Position numbers and translations under genes: made by a program. The notes under the pieces are model-generated. The model saw only the letters and a list, made by a program, of their open reading frames with translations, made no database searches and was not told where the DNA came from. From Bacteroides sp. (GTDB lineage: Bacteria > Bacteroidota > Bacteroidia > Bacteroidales > Muribaculaceae), in assembly GCA_014801955.1 (NCBI GenBank), contig JAAVDE010000044.1, positions 1-48,407 on the forward strand: a stretch of 48,407 bases of DNA. The letters run 5' to 3'. This document shows, piece by piece, positions 36,661 through 43,821 of the stretch. Within the stretch, counting starts at the first letter, position 1, and each line of letters begins with the position of its first letter.

Positions 36661-36785
36661 TTTCCATTAAGTTTGTCGGTTAGGTATTGGGAGTAGCGGA
36701 AGATATTATTCCGTCCTTGCTGAAAGCAGATGGCTCTACAAACAAATCCTCCCTTATCATTGATCAATCCAATCCGCCTGCTCAT
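36657..36785 (-). CDS. Small hypothetical protein sharing its start with the radical SAM gene
   Basis: A 42-aa reading frame whose first 23 bases are identical to the first 23 bases of the radical SAM gene, so both begin MSRRIGLI, then diverge at once. It has two cysteines and a basic tail. It lies 9 nt after the previous stop and overlaps the next start in an ATGA junction, as real genes here do, but it could also be the leftover of a partial duplication that took the start region of the radical SAM gene. Confidence 0.45.
   Translation of the reverse strand: MSRRIGLINDKGGFVCRAICFQQGRNNIFRYSQYLTDKLNGK
36763..36785 (-). repeat. 23-bp perfect direct repeat of the radical SAM gene start
   Basis: Identical to 34967-34989, in the same orientation, covering the ATG and first 20 bases of coding sequence. 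The 1.77 kb between the copies holds four genes. A shared 23-bp start is too long for chance in this window and points to duplication or insertion of a gene block next to a start codon. Confidence 0.8.
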
Positions 36786-36794
36786 ATCTTCAAA

Positions 36795-36926
36795 TCAATC
36801 GGCTTCCTCGCCGCTGATATACGCGAATGTTCCATTGAAATCAAGACATCTCTCGCTCGCCAGCTTCGGGTCTATGCCGAGTTCGATGAGTCGGGCTGAC
36901 TCTTTGAGGGTTAGTTTGGTTTTCAT
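36795..36926 (-). CDS. Small hypothetical protein
   Basis: A 43-aa protein (MKTKLTLKESARLIELGID...) with a single amphipathic helix and an acidic end. I chose ATG 36926 because it overlaps the upstream stop in an ATGA junction; a longer frame would start inside the upstream gene. The helix-like start resembles the first helix of small phage DNA-binding or recognition proteins, but the function is unknown. Confidence 0.5.
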   Translation of the reverse strand: MKTKLTLKESARLIELGIDPKLASERCLDFNGTFAYISGEEAD

Positions 36927-37189
36927 ATCGGTTCTTTTATGAATTGTTCTATTGGAATACGCGCTGTTACCCTGGATGGGTAAAATTTCACCGGCTCCCA
37001 CATAATTTTGTCTTTTGTGCTCAAATGAAGTTTAGAGCCTTCGCGAGCGCTGATAGGTATGTAGCCACAAGTAAAATAACTGAAAGCATTCGTCGCTGTG
37101 GTATACACTTTGCCGTTCTTGCTCAGATTGACTTCTCCGGGCTTGTAATAGAGCCCCGTAGGAACGTGCTTGATTCTGTATGGAGTCAT
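36923..37189 (-). CDS. Hypothetical protein
   Basis: An 88-aa basic, strand-rich protein with GLYYKPGEVNLSKNGKVYTT and a C-terminal IPIEQFIKEP. It looks like a small all-beta domain. No family recognised. It ends with an ATGA overlap with the next small gene and starts 6 nt after the DUF551-type gene. Confidence 0.55.
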   Translation of the reverse strand: MTPYRIKHVPTGLYYKPGEVNLSKNGKVYTTATNAFSYFTCGYIPISAREGSKLHLSTKDKIMWEPVKFYPSRVTARIPIEQFIKEPI

Positions 37190-37195
37190 TTCTCA

Positions 37196-37591
37196 CTATT
37201 TATATTTATTAGTAGGAATAGACATCCAAAGTGTCGGTTTGATATGTTGGCCATCGGAGGTGTACCATTCGCTACCGTTCCAGTATGCAACACTGCAAAT
37301 TACAAGTTGGTCAAACTCGGGGTATTGCACCAGGACTTCTTCATTATTTGGCGGCAGCGCGTCAGAGATGCTTCGCCACTGACATGCAAGCGCATCATTA
37401 GCGCCGGCAATATAGGCATCAATAATAGAGCGGCAATTGAAAAAGCCGTCACACTTTTCGTTCATGGCAAGTGCATATTCTCGTGCCTTTTCTTCTAAAA
37501 CGTCCTTATTTTCTGATGATTGTTTGTCTGAAAGCGAAAGTTCTCTCGTTTTCTTTCGCATATTTTCGTTTTCTTCAGTGGATGTTTTCAT
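37196..37591 (-). CDS. DUF551-containing protein
   Basis: A 131-aa protein. The N-terminal 45 residues are charged and probably disordered; the C-terminal half (about 70-131) matches the DUF551 pattern: WRSISDALPPNNEEVLVQYP, an aromatic strand (AYWNGSEWYTSDG) and a closing WMSIPTNKY. DUF551 proteins are common in phage accessory regions and have no known function. Confidence 0.7.
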   Translation of the reverse strand: MKTSTEENENMRKKTRELSLSDKQSSENKDVLEEKAREYALAMNEKCDGFFNCRSIIDAYIAGANDALACQWRSISDALPPNNEEVLVQYPEFDQLVICSVAYWNGSEWYTSDGQHIKPTLWMSIPTNKYK

Positions 37592-37610
37592 GATTGTTCC
37601 GTGGTCATAG

Positions 37611-39212
37611 TTATGCTACTTTTACATTAGGGGAATTTATGGCTGCGCATAGGGCTTCGCACAGGGCGCGGGCGATGGTGACTTCAACGGCGTTGCCGAT
37701 AAATTTCTTCTGGTCGGCTTGGGTGCCGATGAGAATGTAGTCTTTCGGGAAGCCTGTTATCAGTTTGAGTTCTGGAATCTTCAGCATTCGCATTTTGATG
37801 TCTATAATGCAGTAGAGTGCCATGAACTGCTTTATCTTAACGGTCATGGGACTGTCGGTGTCGTAGATCTGAATGGCAATGTCGCCGGATTCAGTCGTTA
37901 TCAGATATGGAGGCCGTTTATCCATTTTCGCTATGAGCGTAAAGCTCGGAGCGTCGACGGAGCCGCCGGCCGATGTGAATTGAGGGTTCATCAGATAATG
38001 ATGTTTTACCGTTACCAGATGGTGCTTGGGATTTGTCGTGATGGTTCCTGCTACTGAATCGACCGATGTTGGTGTGCCGTTACCGTATTGCATATCAAGG
38101 AATGTCGTTTGAACCAGGGCAAGGCGGTCTTTTGTGGTAAGTGTGGCTGCCGGCGAATCGCACGAGTGGGTGTAACCATGGCCATAGTGAACCGACACAA
38201 AAGCGTGGTGATCGATTGTAGTGATAGCGCCGGCGGGCCCGTCAACCGATATGTTTTTGGAGTCAGGGGAACCGCCATACTGCTTCGACAGGAACACCAC
38301 TGACGCGAGAGCCAGCCGGCCCTGAGTGGCAACAGTCGGGCATGGGTCGTCAAGTGATGGCGGAACGTACTTACCGCGCCGGCTCATAGAATTATATTTC
38401 ACCATAAAGGATTTTTTGCCGCCTGCAACATGTTTAATCAGTCCGGCATAGATGCGTTCCAGCGTTTTTTCGGATAATGGCTTTTCGCGCATGAAAATAG
38501 ACTTGCCCTCGTCTTCAAAATCGAGCACCTCGCGTACGGGGCGCCATTTGGGCATTGGTCCGAACAGGTTTGTTTCGCCGGTTTTGCTGTGGGTCTGTTG
38601 GGGAAAGACTATCGGCAAGGAGTGTTTTGCGAAGATACCAAAGAAGCGTTTACGCGAGGTATATGCGCCGAAATCAGCCGCGTTTAATATACGGAAATCG
38701 AAATCATAACCGTATCGTTTAATCTTGTTGACCCAGCGAACATAGGAGCGGCCCCGGTCTTTGGAAATAGGTTTGCCGTTTTCGTCTACGGCGCCCCAGG
38801 AGCGGAACTCCTCAACGTTTTCGATTTGAATATAGTCAGGGTCTATTGCATCGATATAGCGAAACAGATGCTCGGCCAAGGTGCGGCTGTCGGCGTCGCG
38901 CGGCTGACCGCCTTTGGCTCTTGAAAAGTTGGTACACTCCAGCGAGGCCCATAAAACAATCAAGGCTTGCGGATTCTTTTGTCTGCAAGCCTTGATATGG
39001 TTAACGAGCGGGGTCAATTCCAGCGTTCTTATATCCTCCTTGAAGTGGAGCGCATCGGGATGATTGGCCGCATGAGAGGCTATCGCATTGGCGTCATGGT
39101 TAACGCACGCTACAACCTCAGCGCACCGCTCATCGTTCAGGTGGGCACTATTAACGCCCGTTGAGGTACCGCCGGCACCGCAAAACAGGTCAACGTAAAG
39201 CAGCTTTTTCAT
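37611..39212 (-). CDS. DNA (cytosine-5) methyltransferase, variant catalytic loop
   Basis: A 533-aa enzyme with motif I DLFCGAGG (8-15), catalytic loop SLECTNFS (90-97; nucleophile C93) in place of the usual PPCQ, motif VI ENV (131-133), motif VIII-like TSRKRF (185-190) and C-terminal motifs IX-X (LITGFP near 485, GNAV at 506-509). Between them, residues 267-440 consist of five degenerate units of about 30 residues, each with an F/Y-rich start, a D-x-P-like turn and a TI/LTT then LV ending: this is the target-recognition region. It would methylate cytosine C5 in phage or host DNA. It starts 4 nt inside the end of the upstream gene. Confidence 0.85.
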   Translation of the reverse strand: MKKLLYVDLFCGAGGTSTGVNSAHLNDERCAEVVACVNHDANAIASHAANHPDALHFKEDIRTLELTPLVNHIKACRQKNPQALIVLWASLECTNFSRAKGGQPRDADSRTLAEHLFRYIDAIDPDYIQIENVEEFRSWGAVDENGKPISKDRGRSYVRWVNKIKRYGYDFDFRILNAADFGAYTSRKRFFGIFAKHSLPIVFPQQTHSKTGETNLFGPMPKWRPVREVLDFEDEGKSIFMREKPLSEKTLERIYAGLIKHVAGGKKSFMVKYNSMSRRGKYVPPSLDDPCPTVATQGRLALASVVFLSKQYGGSPDSKNISVDGPAGAITTIDHHAFVSVHYGHGYTHSCDSPAATLTTKDRLALVQTTFLDMQYGNGTPTSVDSVAGTITTNPKHHLVTVKHHYLMNPQFTSAGGSVDAPSFTLIAKMDKRPPYLITTESGDIAIQIYDTDSPMTVKIKQFMALYCIIDIKMRMLKIPELKLITGFPKDYILIGTQADQKKFIGNAVEVTIARALCEALCAAINSPNVKVA

Positions 39213-39448
39213 GACGCATATAACTTGTCGGCCAACTTTTGGGCAATCATGATGCTGCGTTCGATCAACGCTTCAATCTTTTTTTCACTCATGCCTGGAT
39301 TAATATCCTTTAGCATCTTTTCGAAGAAGATGCGGGCAGCCCAGTCCTTAACCAGAGGGTGCAGCGACGGCGATGCCGGCTGTGTTGATTTGCTTTCTCT
39401 CGCCTCTCGTTCTTTTGCGAGGCGGTCGAGGGTTTCATTAAGTCCCAT
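39209..39448 (-). CDS. Small helical protein, function unknown
   Basis: A 79-aa highly charged protein with two helices (3-17 and 43-76) joined by a Ser/Pro linker. It overlaps the cytosine methyltransferase start by 4 nt, so it may be an accessory factor of that enzyme, but there is no sequence sign of this. Confidence 0.55.
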   Translation of the reverse strand: MGLNETLDRLAKEREARESKSTQPASPSLHPLVKDWAARIFFEKMLKDINPGMSEKKIEALIERSIMIAQKLADKLYAS

Positions 39449-39467
39449 AATCTTTTGTGCTTAACTT

Positions 39468-39746
39468 TTAGAGGGTATGTATTGTTTCACGTTTGAGGAT
39501 GAGGAGGGTTTGAAAATCATATTGGGCTGCAAATGAGGCTACTTCCCATCCGTCTTGGCCAAGTTCATTCAATTTTTCTATGGCATCATTTCTTCTGCGA
39601 AAAGAAAATAGGAAGAATTTGTACTCACAAGTAATGTGGTATTCTCCGTGCCTCTTTCGGTCAAGGCGATTAATGAGCCATACTATTATTGCAATTACCA
39701 CTGCCGTAACAATTACGGAAACTATGTGTGTAATAAATTCAATCAT
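39468..39746 (-). CDS. Small membrane protein in the SD cassette
   Basis: A 92-aa protein with one N-terminal membrane segment (8-28; VSVIVTAVVIAIIVWL) followed by a basic cytoplasmic or periplasmic region with LGQDGWEVASF. The start ATG 39746 has a near-consensus Shine-Dalgarno site (AAAGGAGGT, 4-nt spacer) inside the end of the upstream gene. Function unknown. Confidence 0.6.
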   Translation of the reverse strand: MIEFITHIVSVIVTAVVIAIIVWLINRLDRKRHGEYHITCEYKFFLFSFRRRNDAIEKLNELGQDGWEVASFAAQYDFQTLLILKRETIHTL

Positions 39747-40113
39747 CGCTACCTCCTTTCCTTTCGGTATTATCAACTTCATCAAGCAGGATATCTGCGA
39801 CCTGCAAAGCCTCCACAACGTAAGAGCGGAGCATTTCGCGGTCAAGGTATTGAGTGCTCAACACGCTAAATCTACCTTGTAAGACCGCAGTAGCAATTCT
39901 GATACGTTCATCACGGGATATATCAGGAGGCATAATAAGAGTGTAGCCGGTTCCCTCAAGTTGCTGACGGAGATTCTCTGCACGTTGTTTCGCGGCGAGT
40001 CGGTCAATGCGAGTGAGGCGTGCCACACACTCTTTACAGCGGTGCTTGTATGATTTTGCCATTTCGTGCTGTTCTTTCATCTGACCGCAGATTTCACATT
40101 GTTGCTTGCTCAT
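39739..40113 (-). CDS. Zinc-finger-like small protein in the SD cassette
   Basis: A 124-aa protein with two CxxC pairs near the start (CEICGQ at 6-9 and CKEC about 18 residues later), a likely zinc ribbon, followed by a basic helix (LTRIDRLAAKQRAENLRQQLE) and a C-terminal helical part. The C-terminus reads RKGGSDD because it encodes the Shine-Dalgarno site of the next gene. The ATG 40113 has its own AAAGGAGGT with 4-nt spacer. It may bind nucleic acid. Confidence 0.6.
   Translation of the reverse strand: MSKQQCEICGQMKEQHEMAKSYKHRCKECVARLTRIDRLAAKQRAENLRQQLEGTGYTLIMPPDISRDERIRIATAVLQGRFSVLSTQYLDREMLRSYVVEALQVADILLDEVDNTERKGGSDD
39751..39759 (-). promoter_or_regulatory. Strong Shine-Dalgarno site
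   Basis: AAAGGAGGT on the minus strand, 4 nt before the ATG at 39746. The site lies within the 3' coding end of the upstream gene. Such sites are rare in this phage and its hosts. Confidence 0.7.
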
Positions 40114-40432
40114 CGCGACCTCCTTTCTCCAGTTTGTCACTGAGTTCCTTGACTTGCTTTTTGAGATTGCGAACATGGTTCTTCAGCACTCTCAGGGCGG
40201 CATTGTAACTGATGTTATAAATCCTTGCGCCTTTTTTGGTAAATTGTCCACCCTCAAAATATGGGATTTCAATATGTATGCTACCGAAAGTGCTGTAACT
40301 CTTGTCTATTATGTCGGGGATTTTTTCGCCTTGCACTTTAACAGCCTCCTGCAAGTCCGTTATTATGGTTTCGGTCGTTTCAATCTGCGAGTGTAGATTG
40401 TACAGCAGGCGTGCATCTTCCTTACTTATCAT
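40094..40432 (-). CDS. Coiled-coil small protein in the SD cassette
   Basis: A 112-aa protein, mostly helical, with an N-terminal coiled coil (about 5-40, LYNLHSQIETTETIITDLQEA) and a C-terminal coiled coil (about 78-105, LRVLKNHVRNLKKQVKELS). The C-terminal EKGGRDE encodes the Shine-Dalgarno site of the next gene. ATG 40432 again follows AAAGGAGGT by 4 nt. Function unknown; its form suits an oligomerising adaptor. Confidence 0.6.
   Translation of the reverse strand: MISKEDARLLYNLHSQIETTETIITDLQEAVKVQGEKIPDIIDKSYSTFGSIHIEIPYFEGGQFTKKGARIYNISYNAALRVLKNHVRNLKKQVKELSDKLEKGGRDEQATM
40118..40126 (-). promoter_or_regulatory. Strong Shine-Dalgarno site
   Basis: AAAGGAGGT on the minus strand, 4 nt before the ATG at 40113, lying in the last codons of the upstream gene. 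Confidence 0.7.
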
Positions 40433-40553
40433 TGCTACCTCCTTTCCCACACTTGCAGTCGGGGTCATGCACAATGGATGCGACTCTGCCGAGAAGAAAG
40501 GTCGCAACAAGAAGAAGAGCGGAGAGGACGATGATTGTGATTGTAGTAATCAT
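40422..40553 (-). CDS. 43-aa small membrane protein
   Basis: A small frame with one membrane helix (residues 5-25; ITIIVLSALLLVATFLLG) and a short cysteine-containing tail (DCKC, then GKGGSN). The tail encodes the Shine-Dalgarno site of the next gene, and it overlaps that gene's start by 11 nt. It has no Shine-Dalgarno site of its own (leader AATAAAATTCAACA). Could act as a small holin-like or inhibitory membrane peptide. Confidence 0.55.
   Translation of the reverse strand: MITTITIIVLSALLLVATFLLGRVASIVHDPDCKCGKGGSNDK
40437..40445 (-). promoter_or_regulatory. Strong Shine-Dalgarno site
   Basis: AAAGGAGGT on the minus strand, 4 nt before the ATG at 40432, embedded in the end of the 43-aa membrane protein gene. 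Confidence 0.7.
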
Positions 40554-40596
40554 TGTTGAATTTTATTATTGATTGTTATTCATTGTTGGCCATAGA

Positions 40597-40836
40597 CTAT
40601 TTTATAGTGCCAAATATTTTTTCAGCTGCCTCCACTGCTTTCAGCATCGTTTTAGCGATAATGGCAAGATTGAACTTGATTTGCGCAAAATCGCGGCCAT
40701 TATATTGATGGGCAACCTCAGAGATAGAGGATGAAAGGAGAGAATATTTTTCCATTTCTGTCAGTGTGGAGTCTTTTAATAATTTCCTTATATGGTGGTG
40801 AGTAGCCTTGTATTCGGCTGACATTTCTTTGCTCAT
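40597..40836 (-). CDS. Small helical protein, function unknown
   Basis: A 79-aa protein made of about three helices (EYKATHHHIRKLLKD, KYSLLSSSISEVAHQY, then FNLAIIAKTMLKAVEAAEKIF). It lies 7 nt after the helicase loader and so may be part of the replication set. No family recognised. Confidence 0.55.
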   Translation of the reverse strand: MSKEMSAEYKATHHHIRKLLKDSTLTEMEKYSLLSSSISEVAHQYNGRDFAQIKFNLAIIAKTMLKAVEAAEKIFGTIK

Positions 40837-40843
40837 AATCTGT

Positions 40844-41707
40844 TTATCTTCGGCTTTCGCCGGTCAGGGGAATGATATTGTAGGTTTTGAAGCGATCGAC
40901 GATGCGACCATATCCGTCTTTATGGCCGAATTTGTCTATGAGTTGGTTGGTTGTCAGGTTAGTGGTCAGATGGGCGAATTTACGGTAGTATTCCACGCCA
41001 TTCGACCATAGCTCATTGCGAGCATGCAAAAAATCGTTGGTCACCGTAAGGGTGTCAACTCCATAAAAGGGCCTGTTGTCAACGCCAATGTCGTTGAGGC
41101 ATAGATTTAACGGCTCTCCTTGAAATGAACGGTTGTTGCGGATGTTGTAGAGAAATGGGTCAATATGGTTATTGACAGAATAGAAGTTAACCATTTCGGT
41201 CACGGAGACGTTGACAAACGCTCGCGGATTCTTGGTGCGCTTCAGGTACTCGGCGAATATCTGCATCAGCATAGTTTTGCCAACTCCAACGGGTCCTTGG
41301 AGCAATATGTTTTTATGCAGCTTGTAACCTCGACCCGGAAAAACCTCCTCGGCAAGCGGACACTCGTTGAAATAGTAGATTAAGAAGCGTAATACTTGCT
41401 TGTTGTGGTTGTCTACTTCAAATTTTCGTTTCTGAGGAGCAAGGATTATATTATTGGCGATATGAAGCAGCAGATCAACGTGGGCTTTGTAGACCTCGGG
41501 GATTGACAAGTCAGGCATTGATGCGTAACGCTTCTTCATTTCCTTCTCGCATTCAACGATAATGGGGCTTACTTCCGTGATTGCCCTGAGCTGCTCCTGT
41601 TCGCGATTCTTGCATAGGCGCAAAACTTCCCTATCCCACTCTACGTTGCCGGTTGGCTTTTGGTCGTAGGTTTGGAGTTCTTTGCGCAAACAATCAGGAT
41701 ATAACAT
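40844..41707 (-). CDS. DnaC/IstB-like helicase loader ATPase
   Basis: A 287-aa AAA+ protein: Walker A GPVGVGKT (138-145), Walker B-like LCLNDIG, a TTNLTTNQL sensor region near 250 and YGRIVDRFKTYNIIPL at the end, as in DnaC/DnaI-type loaders. It would place the replicative helicase at the phage origin. The N-terminal 130 residues are helical and probably contact the helicase. It ends just before a small helical gene and begins 5 nt after the replication protein. Confidence 0.8.
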   Translation of the reverse strand: MLYPDCLRKELQTYDQKPTGNVEWDREVLRLCKNREQEQLRAITEVSPIIVECEKEMKKRYASMPDLSIPEVYKAHVDLLLHIANNIILAPQKRKFEVDNHNKQVLRFLIYYFNECPLAEEVFPGRGYKLHKNILLQGPVGVGKTMLMQIFAEYLKRTKNPRAFVNVSVTEMVNFYSVNNHIDPFLYNIRNNRSFQGEPLNLCLNDIGVDNRPFYGVDTLTVTNDFLHARNELWSNGVEYYRKFAHLTTNLTTNQLIDKFGHKDGYGRIVDRFKTYNIIPLTGESRR

Positions 41708-41712
41708 AATTT

Positions 41713-42492
41713 TTAGGTGTCTTTGCCGCCAAAACCGCCGGAAAACGTATAATCATTCGAGCTAACGCGGGGTTTGGGACAGGATTTTTTAGGATGGGAA
41801 TTGAACCATGAACAGAAATGCCGTTTAACGTCGGTCATATCGACATGGTGTGTCTTGCCTAAGCAGATACACGATTGGCGGAAATCTTCAAGTTGTTTGG
41901 GCAACTCTTCGGCTGCAATGTGGTAGTGGGTGCATACCTCCGACCGCCAATTGCTATCGGCAAGCAATGTTTTCAGTGATGCTTCGAGCGGAATTTTAGA
42001 GCCGGGCGCCGGGGCCGGCGGTTCGCGCAGGATTGTTTTTTCGGGTGCGGGCTTCGGCTTAGCCTGCGGTTTGGGCGATGATGCGGCCTTTGGTTCCGTT
42101 GCATCGGACGGCAGAAGGGAATACGATGATATACAATTTTTACGGTGCATTTTGACGCATATGGCCTGATAACGACGTTGGATGCCTTTGCTGGTTAGTA
42201 TAGAAGCCGTGTCAAACAGGTTCTTGTCAAAAAAATCCCATTTAACCAAGCGTCTGATAATGTTCTCGAGCAAATCGGTTGATACGCCCGGTAATTCTTT
42301 CAGGAGTTTGAATTTCAACATTTCACTCCACTCTATGAAGTAACCGTTTCGGTAAACCGCACAGAGCAGCTTTATTGTTGTTATTTCACCTTTTATGCCA
42401 TATTCCCCGGCGATAGCAACTATTTTCTCATCATTGAAAAAGTCAACATCGAAAGGGAAGTAGTCAAGGCCTTGTTTAATCGGGCGTGCCAT
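41713..42492 (-). CDS. Lin1244/Lin1753-like phage replication protein
   Basis: A 259-aa protein with the N-terminal Lin1244/Lin1753-like (DUF4373) winged-helix domain (about 1-115; MARPIKQGLDYFPFDVDFF, then EYGIKGEITTIKLLCAVYRNGYF), a Pro/Lys/Ala linker (130-165) and a C-terminal domain with a conserved PKQLEDFRQSCICLG and HFCSWF pattern. Proteins of this type replace DnaD/DnaB-like initiators in Bacteroidetes phages and precede a helicase loader, as here. Confidence 0.75.
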   Translation of the reverse strand: MARPIKQGLDYFPFDVDFFNDEKIVAIAGEYGIKGEITTIKLLCAVYRNGYFIEWSEMLKFKLLKELPGVSTDLLENIIRRLVKWDFFDKNLFDTASILTSKGIQRRYQAICVKMHRKNCISSYSLLPSDATEPKAASSPKPQAKPKPAPEKTILREPPAPAPGSKIPLEASLKTLLADSNWRSEVCTHYHIAAEELPKQLEDFRQSCICLGKTHHVDMTDVKRHFCSWFNSHPKKSCPKPRVSSNDYTFSGGFGGKDT

Positions 42493-42493
42493 G

Positions 42494-42925
42494 TTAGATC
42501 TCTTTTATCGTTATGCCGTGCATGTACAGCATCAGTTTTCGTTTAATTATATATTCAGGAGTTCGGTAGCCTTTGGTGTCCTCAACGATTGTTTGCCCGG
42601 TGGCATTATCGACATACACAAAATCGGCTATATATCGACATGAGTGCTCAAGCAGCTTGCGAACAGGCTTACCTTTCAGGTCCGTCCCGCACAATGCATA
42701 TTGCGCCGGGATAAGCTCAAAGGCTACCTGTTCGCGCAGGTCAGAAATCAGGCCGGCTTGAAGCATCAGTTTCAGCTGCCCGGCGCGGCGATACTCCCTG
42801 CCGGAGTCGTAGCCGCCAACCTTTTTTGCATGATACTTGCTCTGCTTCTTGCCTTTTCCTGATTTCTGTTGCTCTGCTTGAACCAGGGCTCGGAATTGTT
42901 CTATTGTCAGGCTCTGCGGCTTCAT
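42494..42925 (-). CDS. DUF1064 family (resolvase-like PD-(D/E)XK) nuclease
   Basis: A 143-aa protein with the DUF1064 pattern: KYHAKKVGGYDSGREYRRAG, then LKLMLQAGLISDLREQVAFELI, YIADFVYV and TIVEDTKG (the acidic residues and lysine form the nuclease core), and a closing YIIKRKLMLYMHGI. The family is close to T7 endonuclease I/VSR-like folds and probably resolves branched DNA. I chose ATG 42925; a TTG at 42934 overlaps the upstream stop and could also serve. Confidence 0.75.
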   Translation of the reverse strand: MKPQSLTIEQFRALVQAEQQKSGKGKKQSKYHAKKVGGYDSGREYRRAGQLKLMLQAGLISDLREQVAFELIPAQYALCGTDLKGKPVRKLLEHSCRYIADFVYVDNATGQTIVEDTKGYRTPEYIIKRKLMLYMHGITIKEI

Positions 42926-42930
42926 CAGAA

Positions 42931-43374
42931 TCAAACGTCCTGGCCGGATAGTTTAGCCGGATAGACCTCCATGTAGCGGGTCTCCGCAATGCTTTCTATC
43001 TCGAAGTCGGCCAATGTGCCTTTCATACCGTCAATGAAGTTGTTGTAGGCGTCTTTGAAGTTATTGCCTGGAACAATGATATAGGAGGCTGACTTTTTCT
43101 CAGTTGCCGTTTTTTCGTCAATCGTAATGAAATTGACCTTGACCTTATACCAGCGGTCGCCAACATAAGAGAGAAAGACTTCGGAGATATTTATTTTCTT
43201 GTTGGAGATGACCGAGAGGTCCCCGGACGTAAACGGTGTTAGCTCCTCTATGACTCGAGCCTCGGCCTCGGTGCATGAAAGGGCATCGACGAGATAGGGT
43301 TCGGTTACGCGCTTCTGCGCACCATTTTCCAGAGTTTTCTCATAGCGGGCCTTTACTTCAATCCAATATGCCAT
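42931..43374 (-). CDS. DUF4494 family protein
   Basis: A 147-aa protein with the DUF4494 landmarks: WIEVKARYEKTLENG..., a CTEAEARVIEEL helix and VGDRWYKVKVNFIT near the middle, and FEIESIAETRYMEV near the end. These proteins are widespread in Bacteroidetes and their phages with unknown function. It lies between HU and the resolvase-like nuclease, so it may belong to the DNA-handling set. Confidence 0.75.
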   Translation of the reverse strand: MAYWIEVKARYEKTLENGAQKRVTEPYLVDALSCTEAEARVIEELTPFTSGDLSVISNKKINISEVFLSYVGDRWYKVKVNFITIDEKTATEKKSASYIIVPGNNFKDAYNNFIDGMKGTLADFEIESIAETRYMEVYPAKLSGQDV

Positions 43375-43378
43375 ATTC

Positions 43379-43654
43379 TTAGGAATTAAGGGTTTCTTTG
43401 AGTTTATTTGAGATAAGGAATTTCACGGTTTTGTGGGCGGGGATAGTCACAGGCTCTTTAGTCGCAATATTGCGGCCAACCTTTTCAGCTACGTTCCTGA
43501 CCTTGAAGATACCGAAGTCACGGATAACCACGTCCTCGCCGGCGCTGACGGCGGCGGCGATGGCCTGGAACATGCCATTAACGGCGGCGATAGCCGATGC
43601 ACGGTGCAGGCCACAGTTGTGGGTCAGGTGTTCAATGAGTCCTTGTTTGTTCAT
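43379..43654 (-). CDS. HU/IHF-family DNA-binding protein
   Basis: A 91-aa protein of HU/IHF length: helices 1-45 (LIEHLTHNCGLHRASAIAAVNGMFQAI), a hydrophobic turn EDVVIRDFGIFKVRNVAEKVGRN that fits the HU beta core and arm base (GIF and VGRN), and a closing VKFLISNKLKE. It bends or compacts DNA and could help replication or packaging. Confidence 0.88.
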   Translation of the reverse strand: MNKQGLIEHLTHNCGLHRASAIAAVNGMFQAIAAAVSAGEDVVIRDFGIFKVRNVAEKVGRNIATKEPVTIPAHKTVKFLISNKLKETLNS

Positions 43655-43805
43655 GTTGCTTGATTTTAAGTTTGAGTTTATTTGACAAATTGCGCATTAA
43701 GCGACATTTATTTCTCATACGCGATGATGTGTCCGCTGCCATTTGCTTTACCGCAAAGTCGAGATAATCGGAGGCGAGGGCAACGTCGGTTTTGCAGATC
43801 TCCAT
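43632..43805 (-). CDS. 57-aa candidate gene overlapping HU start
   Basis: A small frame that starts at ATG 43805, 16 nt after the stop of the nuclease-FtsK gene, and ends 23 nt inside the HU gene. The first half is acidic and helical (DVALASDYLDFAVKQMAADTS), the second half strongly basic. It fills the only gap between the two genes. No family; may be a real small DNA-associated protein or chance. Confidence 0.35.
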   Translation of the reverse strand: MEICKTDVALASDYLDFAVKQMAADTSSRMRNKCRLMRNLSNKLKLKIKQHEQTRTH

Positions 43806-43821
43806 AGGCTGCGAGTCGGAA

